From: Spirulina sp034932185 | Lineage (GTDB): Bacteria > Cyanobacteriota > Cyanobacteriia > Cyanobacteriales > Spirulinaceae | Direction of reading: 5' to 3' | Assembly: GCF_034932185.1 (NCBI RefSeq) | Contig: NZ_JAYGHW010000089.1 | Coordinates: 1 to 64,000 of the forward strand | DNA length: 64,000 nucleotides | Part shown: in pieces, positions 51,801 through 60,425 of the stretch | Layout of the letters: each line of letters opens with the position of its first letter | Position numbering within the stretch: position 1 is the first letter of the stretch | The notes under the pieces: model-generated | The model's input: the letters and a program-made list of their open reading frames with translations, nothing else | Database searches by the model: none | What the model was told of the DNA's origin: nothing | Made by a program: the position numbers and the translations under genes

Positions 51801-52746
51801 AGGCTTCGAGGGGGATTCCGAGACGGTTCCGACGGCGCTCACAGTGTTACTGGAGCGTTTGGGAGAATCCGCCGTCACCACCAGACCCCGAAAGTCTCCC
51901 AAAACCCTACTGTTTTTATTGGGGGTTGTGGCTCTGTTGATCTTCATGCCTTGGCTCTATTTCCAGGTGCGGGGCTTTTTTGATCAGCGGCTCTCCACCC
52001 GCATTGCAGCGGCGTTAACCACAGAGTTGGATGATATCGCCTATAGTCCCCTCACTTCAGAAGTGGAGGGGAGGCGCGTGCATTTGGCGGGCCGGGTTCC
52101 CGCTGAACGGTTTAAAGAAGAGGCCAGCACCATTGCCCAGGGGTTAGCACCGGGCAAAACCCTGGATAATCAAATTCAAGTGGTGACGGCTCCCCCGGAT
52201 CCGGCGGCGGTGGCGAGTATGATCCAACTGGTGACGGGGTTGCTCAACCGTAATCCGGGGGTGGATATTCGCGCCTCCTACAGTCCCGAACGGGTGATCT
52301 TAACGGGGAGCTATCGCACGACGGAGGATTATGCGGACATTCTTGAAGCCTTTCAAACCCTACCGGGGATTGAAAATCTGATCGAGCAGGATTTGCTGCC
52401 CCAAGCTTTGGCGCGACGGATCTACTTTGAGCGCGATTCCGCTGAACTGAATGGAACGGAACAAATGGATAAAATTATTCCCATTAGTCAGTTTTTACGG
52501 GATAATCCCGATATTGAGATTCGGATTACCGGCTATGTCGATGCCAGTGGCCCGATGGAGCAGAATCAGGAGCTATCGTTTAAGCGGGCTAATATGGTGA
52601 AAGAGGCGATCGCCGCTCAAGGCATTGATGTCAATCGGATGGAAGTTGTTGGCACAGTGGAGCGTCCCCCCGGTGTTACGGATAATGAGGCGGCTTGGTT
52701 AAGCCGTTGTGTACGGTTTGAATTGCTCTCACCACAAGAATTGTAA
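48895..52746 (+). CDS. Giant OmpA-like protein with disordered N-terminus, longin/roadblock-like region and BON-like domains
   Basis: 1283 residues from an ATG that begins SSSKHPDSDRSTDAF; the longer frame adds eight codons. Order: acidic/proline-rich disordered region (1 to about 660) containing 12 pentad repeats; helical region (about 670-850); a longin/roadblock-like domain (about 861-965: VQAIFLIQKTSGLVIAEIQP, then EYGDARIILEVAGYCYLAVV); one transmembrane helix (about 1001-1025); two BON-like beta-alpha units (about 1042-1165); OmpA-like peptidoglycan-binding domain (about 1176-1282: YFERDSAELNGTEQ, ITGYVDASG). The GTPase gene follows five bases downstream. I infer a periplasmic cell-wall anchor with a cytoplasmic GTPase-interacting part. 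Confidence 0.8.
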   Translation: MSSSKHPDSDRSTDAFSPLPDPWDGEQAPSNHTPDQAFAADEPFDFPPPPTPEPESDPETQDLFKGLLIDLDELLTHHDSRSLGQDPDDLETIDDNAAATLTQRISKFEPITPQAAASGGFADQGNASSNSNAHAKTNGKSPDPTPALELTPPELEEQGQSNPLEEQGQSGDIMDFFVDTLDQPSISTPDDVEGDEPELLASDNHLQPNAAVPPPAPTPSLVSELSIDLRAMLGLDDFDTPLQLDPTPAAPSESLPEVEDVDVDLEALELPEGHRMTSQPMGEPVGELAPVTAMPPSELEPEMVTLPGSEVTDVLPQIASLLDLNAQDLDAEDLPAQDFNAQDLDARHLSAQDFGSEDLDAPDLPAQNFTVEDLNTSDLPAQDFADSELSHGDFTAIDFSDLPPVEAPEATIALDDLEPAAPEPIATPEPAEINPNPNPNQFESEVEAALNEFAAMIQPEITPPPPARKRAVIRKTPPPPPPRRPKVVDSGEAKVATLKNDPALADLFRRPVLERDDPLRELRDFLLDRPKPSPTKAAANSAPSPGADVDAFGTEDLLQSLGLRPDPDPEPTPPSTAEAATLTDSLTMSSPELPPVEQLEPVTVAESPTPATPEPEAAAPELLPLADVGATETEAAILAQLISPPQPPPRPSVPLDLNGSEPEMLQQLMTKVESLEQQVYEPTEVINPLVPLMVQLLKMKVGTSQEMVRAMATPILEEMITDRARDNRAGMAMAIADLVPLAIEQEIQKHPQRIAKAIGPEVAAAMQEQMLVERDAIAKSLGPTIGRAIKNQIELERDSMIDALYPVIGGTVNRYIGEAINTINTKVETAFSVDGLTRKVRARMQGVTEAELILQESIPVTVQAIFLIQKTSGLVIAEIQPNREQNPLESNMVAGMLTAIRSFVNDCIAQSGTISELSEIEYGDARIILEVAGYCYLAVVVKGSANAGLLKNIRRTLSQIIQNYGALIEGFEGDSETVPTALTVLLERLGESAVTTRPRKSPKTLLFLLGVVALLIFMPWLYFQVRGFFDQRLSTRIAAALTTELDDIAYSPLTSEVEGRRVHLAGRVPAERFKEEASTIAQGLAPGKTLDNQIQVVTAPPDPAAVASMIQLVTGLLNRNPGVDIRASYSPERVILTGSYRTTEDYADILEAFQTLPGIENLIEQDLLPQALARRIYFERDSAELNGTEQMDKIIPISQFLRDNPDIEIRITGYVDASGPMEQNQELSFKRANMVKEAIAAQGIDVNRMEVVGTVERPPGVTDNEAAWLSRCVRFELLSPQEL
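49870..50049 (+). repeat. 15-bp minisatellite in the OmpA-like gene
   Basis: Twelve imperfect 15-base units (type GCTCAGGATCTCGAT) encode pentads of the form A-(Q/E)-D-(L/F)-x. They make an acidic repeat like, but not identical in register to, canonical pentapeptide repeats. A shorter 24-base tandem duplication, EEQGQSNP-like, lies upstream near 49361-49408. Confidence 0.85.
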
Positions 52747-52751
52747 AAAAA

Positions 52752-53285
52752 ATGGCGATCGCGAAAAAAATTTGTCTTGTCGGTGATTTTAGTGTTGGCA
52801 AAACCAGCTTAATTCGTCGTTTTGTGGATGATCAATTTAGTGATGAATACCTCTCCACTGTGGGGGTTAAGCTGTCGCGCAAACGGGTGATGACCTTAGC
52901 CACCGATGCCCAAAGCAGCAAAGAAGTTGAATTGCTGATCTGGGATATTGAAGGGCAAACCCAATTCAAGGCGATCGCCCCTAGCTATCTTCAGGGAGCC
53001 AAGGGTGCAATTATTGTCGCCGATGTCAAGCGCAAAGAAACTATCGTCCATATTCAGGATCATCTCGATTTGTTTTTTAAGATTAACGCCAAGGGTTGGG
53101 TGATTGTTGCCCTCAATAAAATTGATCTACTGCCCCCTGAGCAACAGGCCGCCTTAATTGCCCGTTGCACCTTTGAGCAGCAACACCGCCAAGTGATTGC
53201 CACCTACAGCACCTCGGCCAAAACCGGCGAGGCGGTGCAGACCATCTTCCAATCCTTAGCGACGATCATGCTCACAGACCCCTAA
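52752..53285 (+). CDS. Rab/Ras-like small GTPase
   Basis: 177 residues. G1 GDFSVGKTSL (11-20), switch I Thr in YLSTVGVKLS (near 36), G3 WDIEGQTQ (near 68), G4 NKID (near 122) and G5 TSAKTG (near 154). G1, G3, G4 and G5 are canonical, with an intact Gln in the DxxGQ position. Prokaryotic Rab/Rap-like GTPases of this type (MglA relatives) control polarity and motility with roadblock/longin partners. The upstream OmpA-like protein has such a region; the downstream cyclase may be an effector. Only five bases separate it from the OmpA-like gene. Confidence 0.9.
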   Translation: MAIAKKICLVGDFSVGKTSLIRRFVDDQFSDEYLSTVGVKLSRKRVMTLATDAQSSKEVELLIWDIEGQTQFKAIAPSYLQGAKGAIIVADVKRKETIVHIQDHLDLFFKINAKGWVIVALNKIDLLPPEQQAALIARCTFEQQHRQVIATYSTSAKTGEAVQTIFQSLATIMLTDP

Positions 53286-53307
53286 ATTATTACGGTCTTT
53301 TTTTGCC

Positions 53308-55350
53308 ATGAATGCCTTTGCCCAAACCCTAATTGTGCCACCACATATTTGTTATGTGGTGCTCGATGGTGAATGGCAAATTCTTGACCATTCTCCCCCC
53401 GTTGCCTTTGGGCATTGGCTGGACTCCGATATTCCCTTGCAGGCTAGCGATATTCGCGATCATTTTCCAGAATTATTCGGTTGTGAAGAAATTTTTAGTG
53501 ATATTTTAGCGGGAAATTTGCCCCTCTTTACCCTCAATGGCATGACCCGCACGACGGCAAGCGGTGAGAATTTCTATTTAGATCTTCACCTCCAAGCGGC
53601 TCCTGATTCCCTAGGGAAAGAGCAATCAACCCTGTTAATTTTGTTTATTGAAGATGTTACGGAAAAAATGCGCCTTGAACAGGTATTGGTGCAGAGTACC
53701 AATGAAGCAAACCTGTTGCTCAATGCCCTCACTGCCTCGAAACAATACATTGATCGCATTGTTACTGCCATTGCTGATGCTTTAATTGTCACCACCCCTC
53801 ACCAAATTATTAAAACCGTCAATGAAGCCACGGAAAAGCTATTTGGCTATCGTCAAGAGGAGTTAATTGGCCAATCTTTATCGCTGTTAATTCTCGATGC
53901 TGAACCGCTGTTTCAAGAGTTATTTGACAGTATTCAAAACCATGGGGAATTATCGCGAAATTTAGAGGTGGTTTGTCAACATCAAAGCGGCGTAAAGTTA
54001 ACGGTGGCTTTTTCCTGTTCCCTGATTCACACTGAAGCCCAAGGGGAAAATGATCATCATTTGATTCCCGATATTGTTTACATTGGCCGGGATGTGACGG
54101 AACGACAGCGCACACAACAACGGTTAGCGGCCCAATATGCGATCGCCCGCATCCTCTCGGAAGCCAACACCCTCGAAGCCGCCACCCACCAAATCCTCCA
54201 AGCCATTGGCGAAAACCTCGATTGGGATGTGGGGGAACTGTGGCTACCTTCCACCGCCGCCGAGCGCAAATCCGCCATCCCCCTAGGGGATGACATGATT
54301 TGGCAAAAATCAGGGGAACCTTGCCCCATGCCCATTCCTAAACTACAACGGGTAGATTTCTGGGTAGAATCCAGCCCAACCGCCGCCTTTTATGATTTTT
54401 TACAAGCCACAGAGCAGATCGCTTTTCCTGAAGGGGTGGGGTTTGCGGGGCGAGTGTGGGGGGCAGGGCTGCCGGAATGGATCACAACGATTCACCATGA
54501 TCCGGATTTTGGCCCCCATTGTTTTGCTCGTCAGGCTAACCTCTGCACAGCTTTGGGTTTTCCCCTCCAAAGTGGTCGGGAAATGTTGGGGGTGATGACG
54601 TTCTTTCGTCGGGAACAATTACCGCCGGATCAAAATTTATTGCAAATGTTGGCGGCGACGGGAAACCAGTTGGGGCAGTTTATGAAGCGTAAGGAGGCGG
54701 AGGTGGCGCTTCAGGAGCAACAGGTGAAAACGGAGGAGTTATTGCTCAACATTTTGCCCCAACCCATAGCAGAACGCCTCAAGGTAGATACGACAACCAT
54801 CGCTGATAGTTTTGAAGAAGTGACGGTCTTGTTTGCGGATTTAGTGGGATTTACCCAATTGGCGGCGACGCTTCCCCCCATTGCGATTGTTGAGCAGTTG
54901 AATGTGATTTTTTCTCGGTTTGATGCACTGACCGCCCAGTATGGTTTGGAAAAAATCAAAACCATTGGTGATGCCTATATGGTGGTGGGGGGGTTGCCTA
55001 CGCCACGGGAGGATCATGCGGAGGCGATCGCCAACCTAGCCCTCGAAATGCAGGAGGTGATCCAGCAACTCAACGGCGATCGCCGCGAACCCTTTGCCCT
55101 GCGCATTGGCATCAATACCGGCTCGGTGGTGGCGGGGGTAATTGGCACGAGTAAATTTAGTTATGATCTCTGGGGAGATACGGTGAACATGGCTAGCCGC
55201 ATGGAATCCCAAGGGCTACCGGGCCGCATACAAGTCACCCCCAACACCTACGACCGCCTGAAGGCGGCCTACTACCTCACACCGAGGGGTGTCATTCCCA
55301 TTAAAGGCAAGGGAGAAATGACGACCTATTGGCTCGATGGCTATTGTTAG
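53308..55350 (+). CDS. PAS-GAF adenylate cyclase (class III)
   Basis: 680 residues. Weak N-terminal sensor region (about 1-135), PAS domain (about 150-270), GAF domain (about 275-460, with FPEGVGFAGRVWG), coiled linker, and class III cyclase domain (about 490-675). Cyclase motifs: VTVLFADLVGFTQLA (first metal Asp), EKIKTIGDAYMVVGG with Lys for adenine, and YDLWGDTVNMASRMES with Asp for adenine selection plus Asn and Arg for transition state. All metal and substrate residues are present, so it should make cAMP. It follows the GTPase by 22 bases, forming an operon. cAMP controls motility and light responses in cyanobacteria. Confidence 0.92.
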   Translation: MNAFAQTLIVPPHICYVVLDGEWQILDHSPPVAFGHWLDSDIPLQASDIRDHFPELFGCEEIFSDILAGNLPLFTLNGMTRTTASGENFYLDLHLQAAPDSLGKEQSTLLILFIEDVTEKMRLEQVLVQSTNEANLLLNALTASKQYIDRIVTAIADALIVTTPHQIIKTVNEATEKLFGYRQEELIGQSLSLLILDAEPLFQELFDSIQNHGELSRNLEVVCQHQSGVKLTVAFSCSLIHTEAQGENDHHLIPDIVYIGRDVTERQRTQQRLAAQYAIARILSEANTLEAATHQILQAIGENLDWDVGELWLPSTAAERKSAIPLGDDMIWQKSGEPCPMPIPKLQRVDFWVESSPTAAFYDFLQATEQIAFPEGVGFAGRVWGAGLPEWITTIHHDPDFGPHCFARQANLCTALGFPLQSGREMLGVMTFFRREQLPPDQNLLQMLAATGNQLGQFMKRKEAEVALQEQQVKTEELLLNILPQPIAERLKVDTTTIADSFEEVTVLFADLVGFTQLAATLPPIAIVEQLNVIFSRFDALTAQYGLEKIKTIGDAYMVVGGLPTPREDHAEAIANLALEMQEVIQQLNGDRREPFALRIGINTGSVVAGVIGTSKFSYDLWGDTVNMASRMESQGLPGRIQVTPNTYDRLKAAYYLTPRGVIPIKGKGEMTTYWLDGYC

Positions 55351-55392
55351 GATCGCTTTGATCATCCCACTATACCCACCATCAAACCCCCT

Positions 55393-57525
55393 ATGGCCTC
55401 CACTCCCTTGCTCAAAACTCAGCAAATCCAGGTCGGCGGCATGGATTGTGCAAGTTGCGCCGCCAAGATTGAGACCGCGTTAGCCGGTCTAACGGGTGTT
55501 GCGGCGGTGTCTGTCAGTGCAGCAACGGAACGGTTGACCATCTCCTATGATCCCGCATCTCTCACCGAGGCAGAGATTAACCAGCGGTTAGTTAGTTTGG
55601 GCTATCGGGCGATCGCCCCTACCCCCCAAGGGGATGGTGAACCCCAAGACCTGAAGCCAGGCTCAGGGGAGTTTGATCTCCCAGCAGAAATCATCCCTGT
55701 GCTTTTTGTGGTGGCGCTGTTAGCGGGCGGCATGATTTTTGGGGAATCTTTGCAAAATACGCCCTATGGCTGGGGGGAGTACGCCGTTTTGCTCCCCGCT
55801 TACCTGGTGAGCGGCTCGACTGTCTTGAAGGCGGCAGGCCGCAATATTTTACGGGGGCAATTCTTTGATGAAAACTTTTTGATGGCGATCGCCACCCTAG
55901 GGGCGATCGCCATTCACGAACTCCCCGAAGCGGTGGCGGTGATGCTGTTTTATCGGATTGGCGAACTGTTTCAGGAATCTGCGGTGGGGCGATCGCGCCG
56001 CTCCATCAAGGCATTATTAGGCGTGCGCCCGGACATCGCCCATCGCCAAGTCGAAGGTTCTATCCAGGCGGTTGCCCCGGAAACCGTTGCCGTAGGCGAG
56101 ATTATTGTCGTCAAACCTGGGGAAAAAATTCCCCTCGATGGAGAGGTATTAGCCGGGACTTCTCAAGTGGACACCTCCGCTTTAACCGGAGAATCAATAC
56201 CACGCCGGGTTAACGTCGGCAGCACAGTTTTAGCCGGGATGATCAACCAAACCGGCATACTCACGCTGCGCGTGACCAAACTGTTTGGGGAATCCTCCAT
56301 TGCCAAAATTCTCGATTTGGTGGAAAACGCCACCCATAAAAAAGCGGCCACGGAAAAGTTGATTACCCGCTTTGCCCGCTATTACACACCAATTGTAGTG
56401 ATTCTCTCCTTGCTCATTGCCCTCCTCCCACCCCTCCTGATTCCCGGTGCTACCCATCAAGCCTGGGTTTATCGAGCCTTAATCTTGCTTGTGATTTCCT
56501 GTCCCTGTGGGTTAGTGATTAGCATTCCTTTGGGTTACTTTGGCGGTGTGGGCGGAGCAGCTAAACGGGGCATTCTCATCAAAGGCTCAACATTTTTAGA
56601 TGCCCTAACGACTGTAAAAACCGTTGTTTTTGATAAAACCGGAACCCTCACCCAAGGGGTTTTCAAGGTTACGGCCATTGTCCCTAAAAAGGGTTTTTCT
56701 GAATCAGAACTGATCACCCTAGCAGCACAAGCTGAATCCCATTCAAACCATCCCATTGCCCAATCCATTCGCGAGGCCTACGGTCAGAGCATTAATGATC
56801 CAGAGGTAACAGATTATGCAGAAATTGCCGGCCATGGAATTCGGGCCAAGGTCAATGGGCAAATCCTACTGGTAGGGAGCGATCGCCTCCTACAACGCGA
56901 AAAGATTAACCCTGATCCTTGCGCTGCCTCAGGAACCATTGTGCATCTTGCTGTTAATCAATCCTATGCTGGCTACATCCTCATTGCCGATGAAATCAAA
57001 CCCGATGCTGCCCAAGCCATTGGGGATCTGAAACACCTGGGGATTGCACAAACCGTGATGCTCACTGGGGATAACGAGCGGGTTGCCCAAGAGGTCGCCC
57101 AACAATTAGGTTTAGATGCCTATATTGCTGAACTGTTACCGGAGGGGAAAGTCGAGGCCATTGAGCGGATATTGCACCGTTCCGGTCAGGGTAAAGTGGT
57201 GTTTGTGGGGGATGGGATTAATGATGCGCCAGTAATTGCCAGAGCCGATATTGGCATGGCCATGGGTGGATTGGGTTCCGATGCGGCCATTGAAACCGCT
57301 GATGTGGTGATTATGACTGATGCCCCCTCAAAAGTTGCTGAAGCGATTCAAATTGCCCAAAAAACTCGCAAAATTGTCCTCCAAAATATTGCCTTAGCCA
57401 TGGGCGTGAAAGCAATCTTTATTCTCCTGGGGATTATGGGAGTTGCCACGCTTTGGGAAGCGGTATTTGCCGATGTGGGCGTGGCATTATTAGCCATTCT
57501 CAATGCCACAAGGGCGATCAAATGA
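55393..57525 (+). CDS. Zn2+/Cd2+/Pb2+-type P1B ATPase
   Basis: 710 residues. N-terminal metal-binding domain with GMDCASC (near 16-22), actuator SALTGES (near 260), M-region ISCPCGLVISIP (near 376, CPC), phosphorylation site FDKTGTLTQG (near 414), GDGINDAPVIARADIGMAMG (near 612), and a DVGVALLAILNATRAI end with the Asp-Gly typical of Zn/Cd/Pb pumps. It should export Zn2+ or Cd2+ from the cytoplasm. No SmtB/ArsR repressor gene is adjacent, unlike ziaA-type operons. About 42 bases separate it from the cyclase gene. Confidence 0.92.
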   Translation: MASTPLLKTQQIQVGGMDCASCAAKIETALAGLTGVAAVSVSAATERLTISYDPASLTEAEINQRLVSLGYRAIAPTPQGDGEPQDLKPGSGEFDLPAEIIPVLFVVALLAGGMIFGESLQNTPYGWGEYAVLLPAYLVSGSTVLKAAGRNILRGQFFDENFLMAIATLGAIAIHELPEAVAVMLFYRIGELFQESAVGRSRRSIKALLGVRPDIAHRQVEGSIQAVAPETVAVGEIIVVKPGEKIPLDGEVLAGTSQVDTSALTGESIPRRVNVGSTVLAGMINQTGILTLRVTKLFGESSIAKILDLVENATHKKAATEKLITRFARYYTPIVVILSLLIALLPPLLIPGATHQAWVYRALILLVISCPCGLVISIPLGYFGGVGGAAKRGILIKGSTFLDALTTVKTVVFDKTGTLTQGVFKVTAIVPKKGFSESELITLAAQAESHSNHPIAQSIREAYGQSINDPEVTDYAEIAGHGIRAKVNGQILLVGSDRLLQREKINPDPCAASGTIVHLAVNQSYAGYILIADEIKPDAAQAIGDLKHLGIAQTVMLTGDNERVAQEVAQQLGLDAYIAELLPEGKVEAIERILHRSGQGKVVFVGDGINDAPVIARADIGMAMGGLGSDAAIETADVVIMTDAPSKVAEAIQIAQKTRKIVLQNIALAMGVKAIFILLGIMGVATLWEAVFADVGVALLAILNATRAIK

Positions 57526-57555
57526 GCGTTTCCCTACCATACTCATGGGCGGTGT

Positions 57556-58425
57556 TTAGGAGCCATGGCCGATGGGAGGGGAAGGGGGAGCCGCCGGAGG
57601 GGCGGGGGGGGGTTCTGGGGTCGGGGGCAGATCTGGCCCTAAGCGATGGTAACGATTGCTCATTAAGCCCTGCATTGCCTCATTGAGGGCATTAGGATCC
57701 ATAAATAACACTTTAGAATTGGGGCTATTGCCCAGCTTTTCATTGGCTTCTACATAGCGTTGGGCGACGAGAAATTCTAAAACTTGCTTGGCATCGGGTT
57801 TTTGATCCAAGACATCGGAGAGCATTTGAATCGATTGAACAATCCCTTCCGTTTCGGCAATTTCCGCCCGTTTTTTACTTTCTGCGGCCCGCTCCAGTTC
57901 GAGGGATTCCATCACCGTCGCAGCGGGGGAAATTTCCCGCACCTCAATCCGCGTCACCTTCACCCCCCAATCTCCAGTTGCTTCATCTAATTGTTCTAAA
58001 AGAGATTGGTTGATGCGACCGCGTGAAGAATAGGTTTCCTCCAACTTGAGGCGACCCATGGCAGACCGGATATTGGTTAACACCAAATTTTTAATTGCCT
58101 TCTTAATATCCTCCACCACATAAAACGTCCGCTCTAGTTCCAAAATGCGCCAATAGACTACCGCATCTACCTTGAGGGATACATTATCCTTCGTAATCGC
58201 ATATTGTGGCTCAATATCTAGCACCTTCTCCCGGGTCGTCTCTTCCACCACAATGGATTCAAGCAACGGTAAAACAATATTTGGCCCTGCCGTCAGCTTA
58301 CGGCTATATTGCCCAAACCGCTCTACTAAAGCCTCATTCCCTTCATTAATAATCTTGATCGAATTCATCAGGGTAAACACTCCCCCTAAAATCGCTGGCA
58401 CGAGTAAGTAAAGTAAAGAATTCAT
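57556..58425 (-). CDS. Stomatin/prohibitin (SPFH) family membrane protein
   Basis: 289 residues. One N-terminal membrane segment (1-22), then the SPFH domain (about 25-190: IKIINEGNEALVERFGQYSR, KLTAGPNIVLPLLES, ATGDWGVKVTRIEVREI), a coiled stretch (AAESKKRAEIAETEG) and a proline-rich C-terminus (PPTPEPPPAPPAAPP). Members form ring scaffolds in membrane microdomains. The usual NfeD partner is not next to it. Converges with the P1B ATPase gene. Confidence 0.9.
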   Translation of the reverse strand: MNSLLYLLVPAILGGVFTLMNSIKIINEGNEALVERFGQYSRKLTAGPNIVLPLLESIVVEETTREKVLDIEPQYAITKDNVSLKVDAVVYWRILELERTFYVVEDIKKAIKNLVLTNIRSAMGRLKLEETYSSRGRINQSLLEQLDEATGDWGVKVTRIEVREISPAATVMESLELERAAESKKRAEIAETEGIVQSIQMLSDVLDQKPDAKQVLEFLVAQRYVEANEKLGNSPNSKVLFMDPNALNEAMQGLMSNRYHRLGPDLPPTPEPPPAPPAAPPSPPIGHGS

Positions 58426-58484
58426 GGGCGTGGAGTCTCCAGAAGGGAATGGGGAATGGGGAATGGGGGGTTAAGAATTTGAAT

Positions 58485-58526
58485 GTAGGGGCGAAAAATT
58501 TTTCGCCCTCAATTTTTCGCCCCTAC
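58485..58526. repeat. GTAGGGGCG palindrome, expanded copy
   Basis: GTAGGGGCGAAAAATTTTTC then GCCC, followed by a duplicated right arm (TCAATTTTTCGCCCCTAC). It looks like the 28-bp palindrome with a second half-arm, between the SPFH and alpha-E genes. The preceding GGGAATGGGGAATGGGG is a simple repeat. Confidence 0.8.
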
Positions 58527-58535
58527 ATTTTTGCC

Positions 58536-59489
58536 CTAGACAGGAATGGGATCAGCACTGAAAAATGTTGCCGCAATTTCATTGCTGACTTGGTTGATTG
58601 ACCCTTGCATTTGGTCTAAAAATTCATGCATACCATTCTCAATCACATCTTCAATGACCAAATAGCCCAACTGCGCACAGAGGCGGCCGATCGCCCGCTC
58701 CGGTGGGTTGCTCCAGGTTCCGATGGGGGTTTGGGTGACATCGTAGAGGGATTTTTCCGCTTGGGAGAGGGAAAAATAGATGGAGCGGGGAAAATGGCGG
58801 TTGAGGATTAAAAAGGCCGCCACCGCTGCGGGGTGAATGCGGTGCTCCTGTTTGCGATACATTTCATAGGCACTGGCGGATTTTAACAGGGCCATCCATT
58901 GTAGTTGATCGAGGGGAGTCCCCACCCATTGGGCGGAAGGGAGGAGGATGAAGTATTTTACATCGAGAATCCGGGCTGTTTTATCGGCCCGTTCTAGGAG
59001 TCGGCCGATTTGGCCAAAATGCCAGCCTTCATTATGGGTCATGGTTGCATCCATCACCCCGGCAAAACGATGACTGGCCAGCTTCACCTGGGCGAAAAAG
59101 TCCGGTAACATATCTAGATGTTTCACGGAATCGGCATCTTTGACCATCAGGTAAAAATTATTCACCTCTTCCCACATTTCCGAGGAAATAATTTCCCGAA
59201 TCGAGCGGGCATTTTCCCGCGCCACCCGTAACACCGAAAGGATTGAGTTGGGATAATGGGGATCGAAAGTGAGAAATTGAATCACGTTCTCGGCATTGGC
59301 TTCGCCGTAATGCTCCTGAAAAAAGTTGGAATCGCCGGTCGTCGTTACCAGGGGTTGCCATTGTTGCGCCAAGTTGATCGGCAGATCGAGCATCAGGTTA
59401 AGGTTGACATCGACAAACCGGGCGAGGTTTTCGGCCCGCTCAATATAGCGATTGAGCCAATAGATCGAATCTGCAACACGACTCAACAT
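58536..59489 (-). CDS. Alpha-E domain-containing protein (DUF403)
   Basis: 317 residues. Signature start MLSRVADSIYWLNRYIERAE and further NPHYPNSILSVLRVARENAR-like block (DPHYPNSILSVLRVARENAR, near 92). All helical. The family is generally encoded with a circularly permuted ATP-grasp (DUF404/407) protein and thought to be involved in peptide modification. Here neither neighbour is that partner, so it may be encoded elsewhere. Function unknown. Confidence 0.88.
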   Translation of the reverse strand: MLSRVADSIYWLNRYIERAENLARFVDVNLNLMLDLPINLAQQWQPLVTTTGDSNFFQEHYGEANAENVIQFLTFDPHYPNSILSVLRVARENARSIREIISSEMWEEVNNFYLMVKDADSVKHLDMLPDFFAQVKLASHRFAGVMDATMTHNEGWHFGQIGRLLERADKTARILDVKYFILLPSAQWVGTPLDQLQWMALLKSASAYEMYRKQEHRIHPAAVAAFLILNRHFPRSIYFSLSQAEKSLYDVTQTPIGTWSNPPERAIGRLCAQLGYLVIEDVIENGMHEFLDQMQGSINQVSNEIAATFFSADPIPV

Positions 59490-59588
59490 AGGTTTAAGCT
59501 GAAATAACAGGGTAAAGGATAACGACTGGAGTCGTTACTCCGAACAGGGTTTATGAGGACTTCAATCCTCATCCCATCTGCTTGCATT

Positions 59589-60335
59589 TTAAGGCGCAGC
59601 GATGAATTTGCGATAACTCTCGCTTAAATCCTGTACTGCTGCGTTGTAAAACTTTGCACCATGTTCGGGGGTGGCAAGGGCGGGGTTAGAACCCATGCGG
59701 CCATCGGGGTAGTGGGCGCGGAAGTCGGCGGCGCTGTAGATCGTATGGCCGGAGGCGACGGTGGGATTGAGGGGGGCGGTTTTGATCGCCTCGGGGTAGA
59801 GGTATTGGGTGAGGGCCACTTCACTGGGGGTGGCGTGGGAGCCTTCTTGGAGGCCGTAGAGTTCGCGGGCCAGTTGGTAGACCTGATGGCTCATAAACCA
59901 GTTAGCAATGGTACAACGCACCGTTTCCCCCCCTTCAATGCTGCTCTGGCTGAGGTGGTCGTAGGTTTCAGCAAAGGCGGCTTTGAGGGTGGCGATGTTG
60001 CCGCCGTGGCCGTTGAGGAAGAAGAAGCGGCGGAATCCTGCTTGGGCGAGGGGGGTGATCAGGTCGCGGATCACTAAAATTAAGGTGCTGGGGCGTAAAC
60101 TCATGGAGCCAGGAAAGGCGGTGTGGTGTAGGGCCATGCCCACATTGATCGTCGGGGCAATGAGGCTTTGGGTGGCTTCTCCCACTCCTTTAGCGATCGC
60201 CTCGGCACAGATAGCATCGGTTCCGATCAAGCCTGTGGGGCCATGTTGTTCGGTGGAGCCAATGGGGATAATGATCCCCTGGGAAGTGGTGAGATACTGC
60301 TCAACCTCAGGCCAGGTGCTTAACTGTAATAACAT
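59589..60335 (-). CDS. Creatininase family amidohydrolase
   Basis: 248 residues. Metal-binding pattern of the family: GSTEQHGPTGLIGTDAI (near 26-42), NGHGGNIATLKAAF (near 108) and GSHATPSEVA (near 165). Relatives hydrolyse creatinine or cyclic amides in flavin or cofactor metabolism (e.g. FAPy deformylases, mycofactocin MftE). The substrate here is unknown. Confidence 0.88.
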   Translation of the reverse strand: MLLQLSTWPEVEQYLTTSQGIIIPIGSTEQHGPTGLIGTDAICAEAIAKGVGEATQSLIAPTINVGMALHHTAFPGSMSLRPSTLILVIRDLITPLAQAGFRRFFFLNGHGGNIATLKAAFAETYDHLSQSSIEGGETVRCTIANWFMSHQVYQLARELYGLQEGSHATPSEVALTQYLYPEAIKTAPLNPTVASGHTIYSAADFRAHYPDGRMGSNPALATPEHGAKFYNAAVQDLSESYRKFIAAP

Positions 60336-60425
60336 TGGGGGCAGGGCATAGGATTCTAATCCTAAGATAGCTTAGGTCTAGAAATAGCTCCCCACTTCCC
60401 ACTTCCCACTTCCCACTTGATACCT

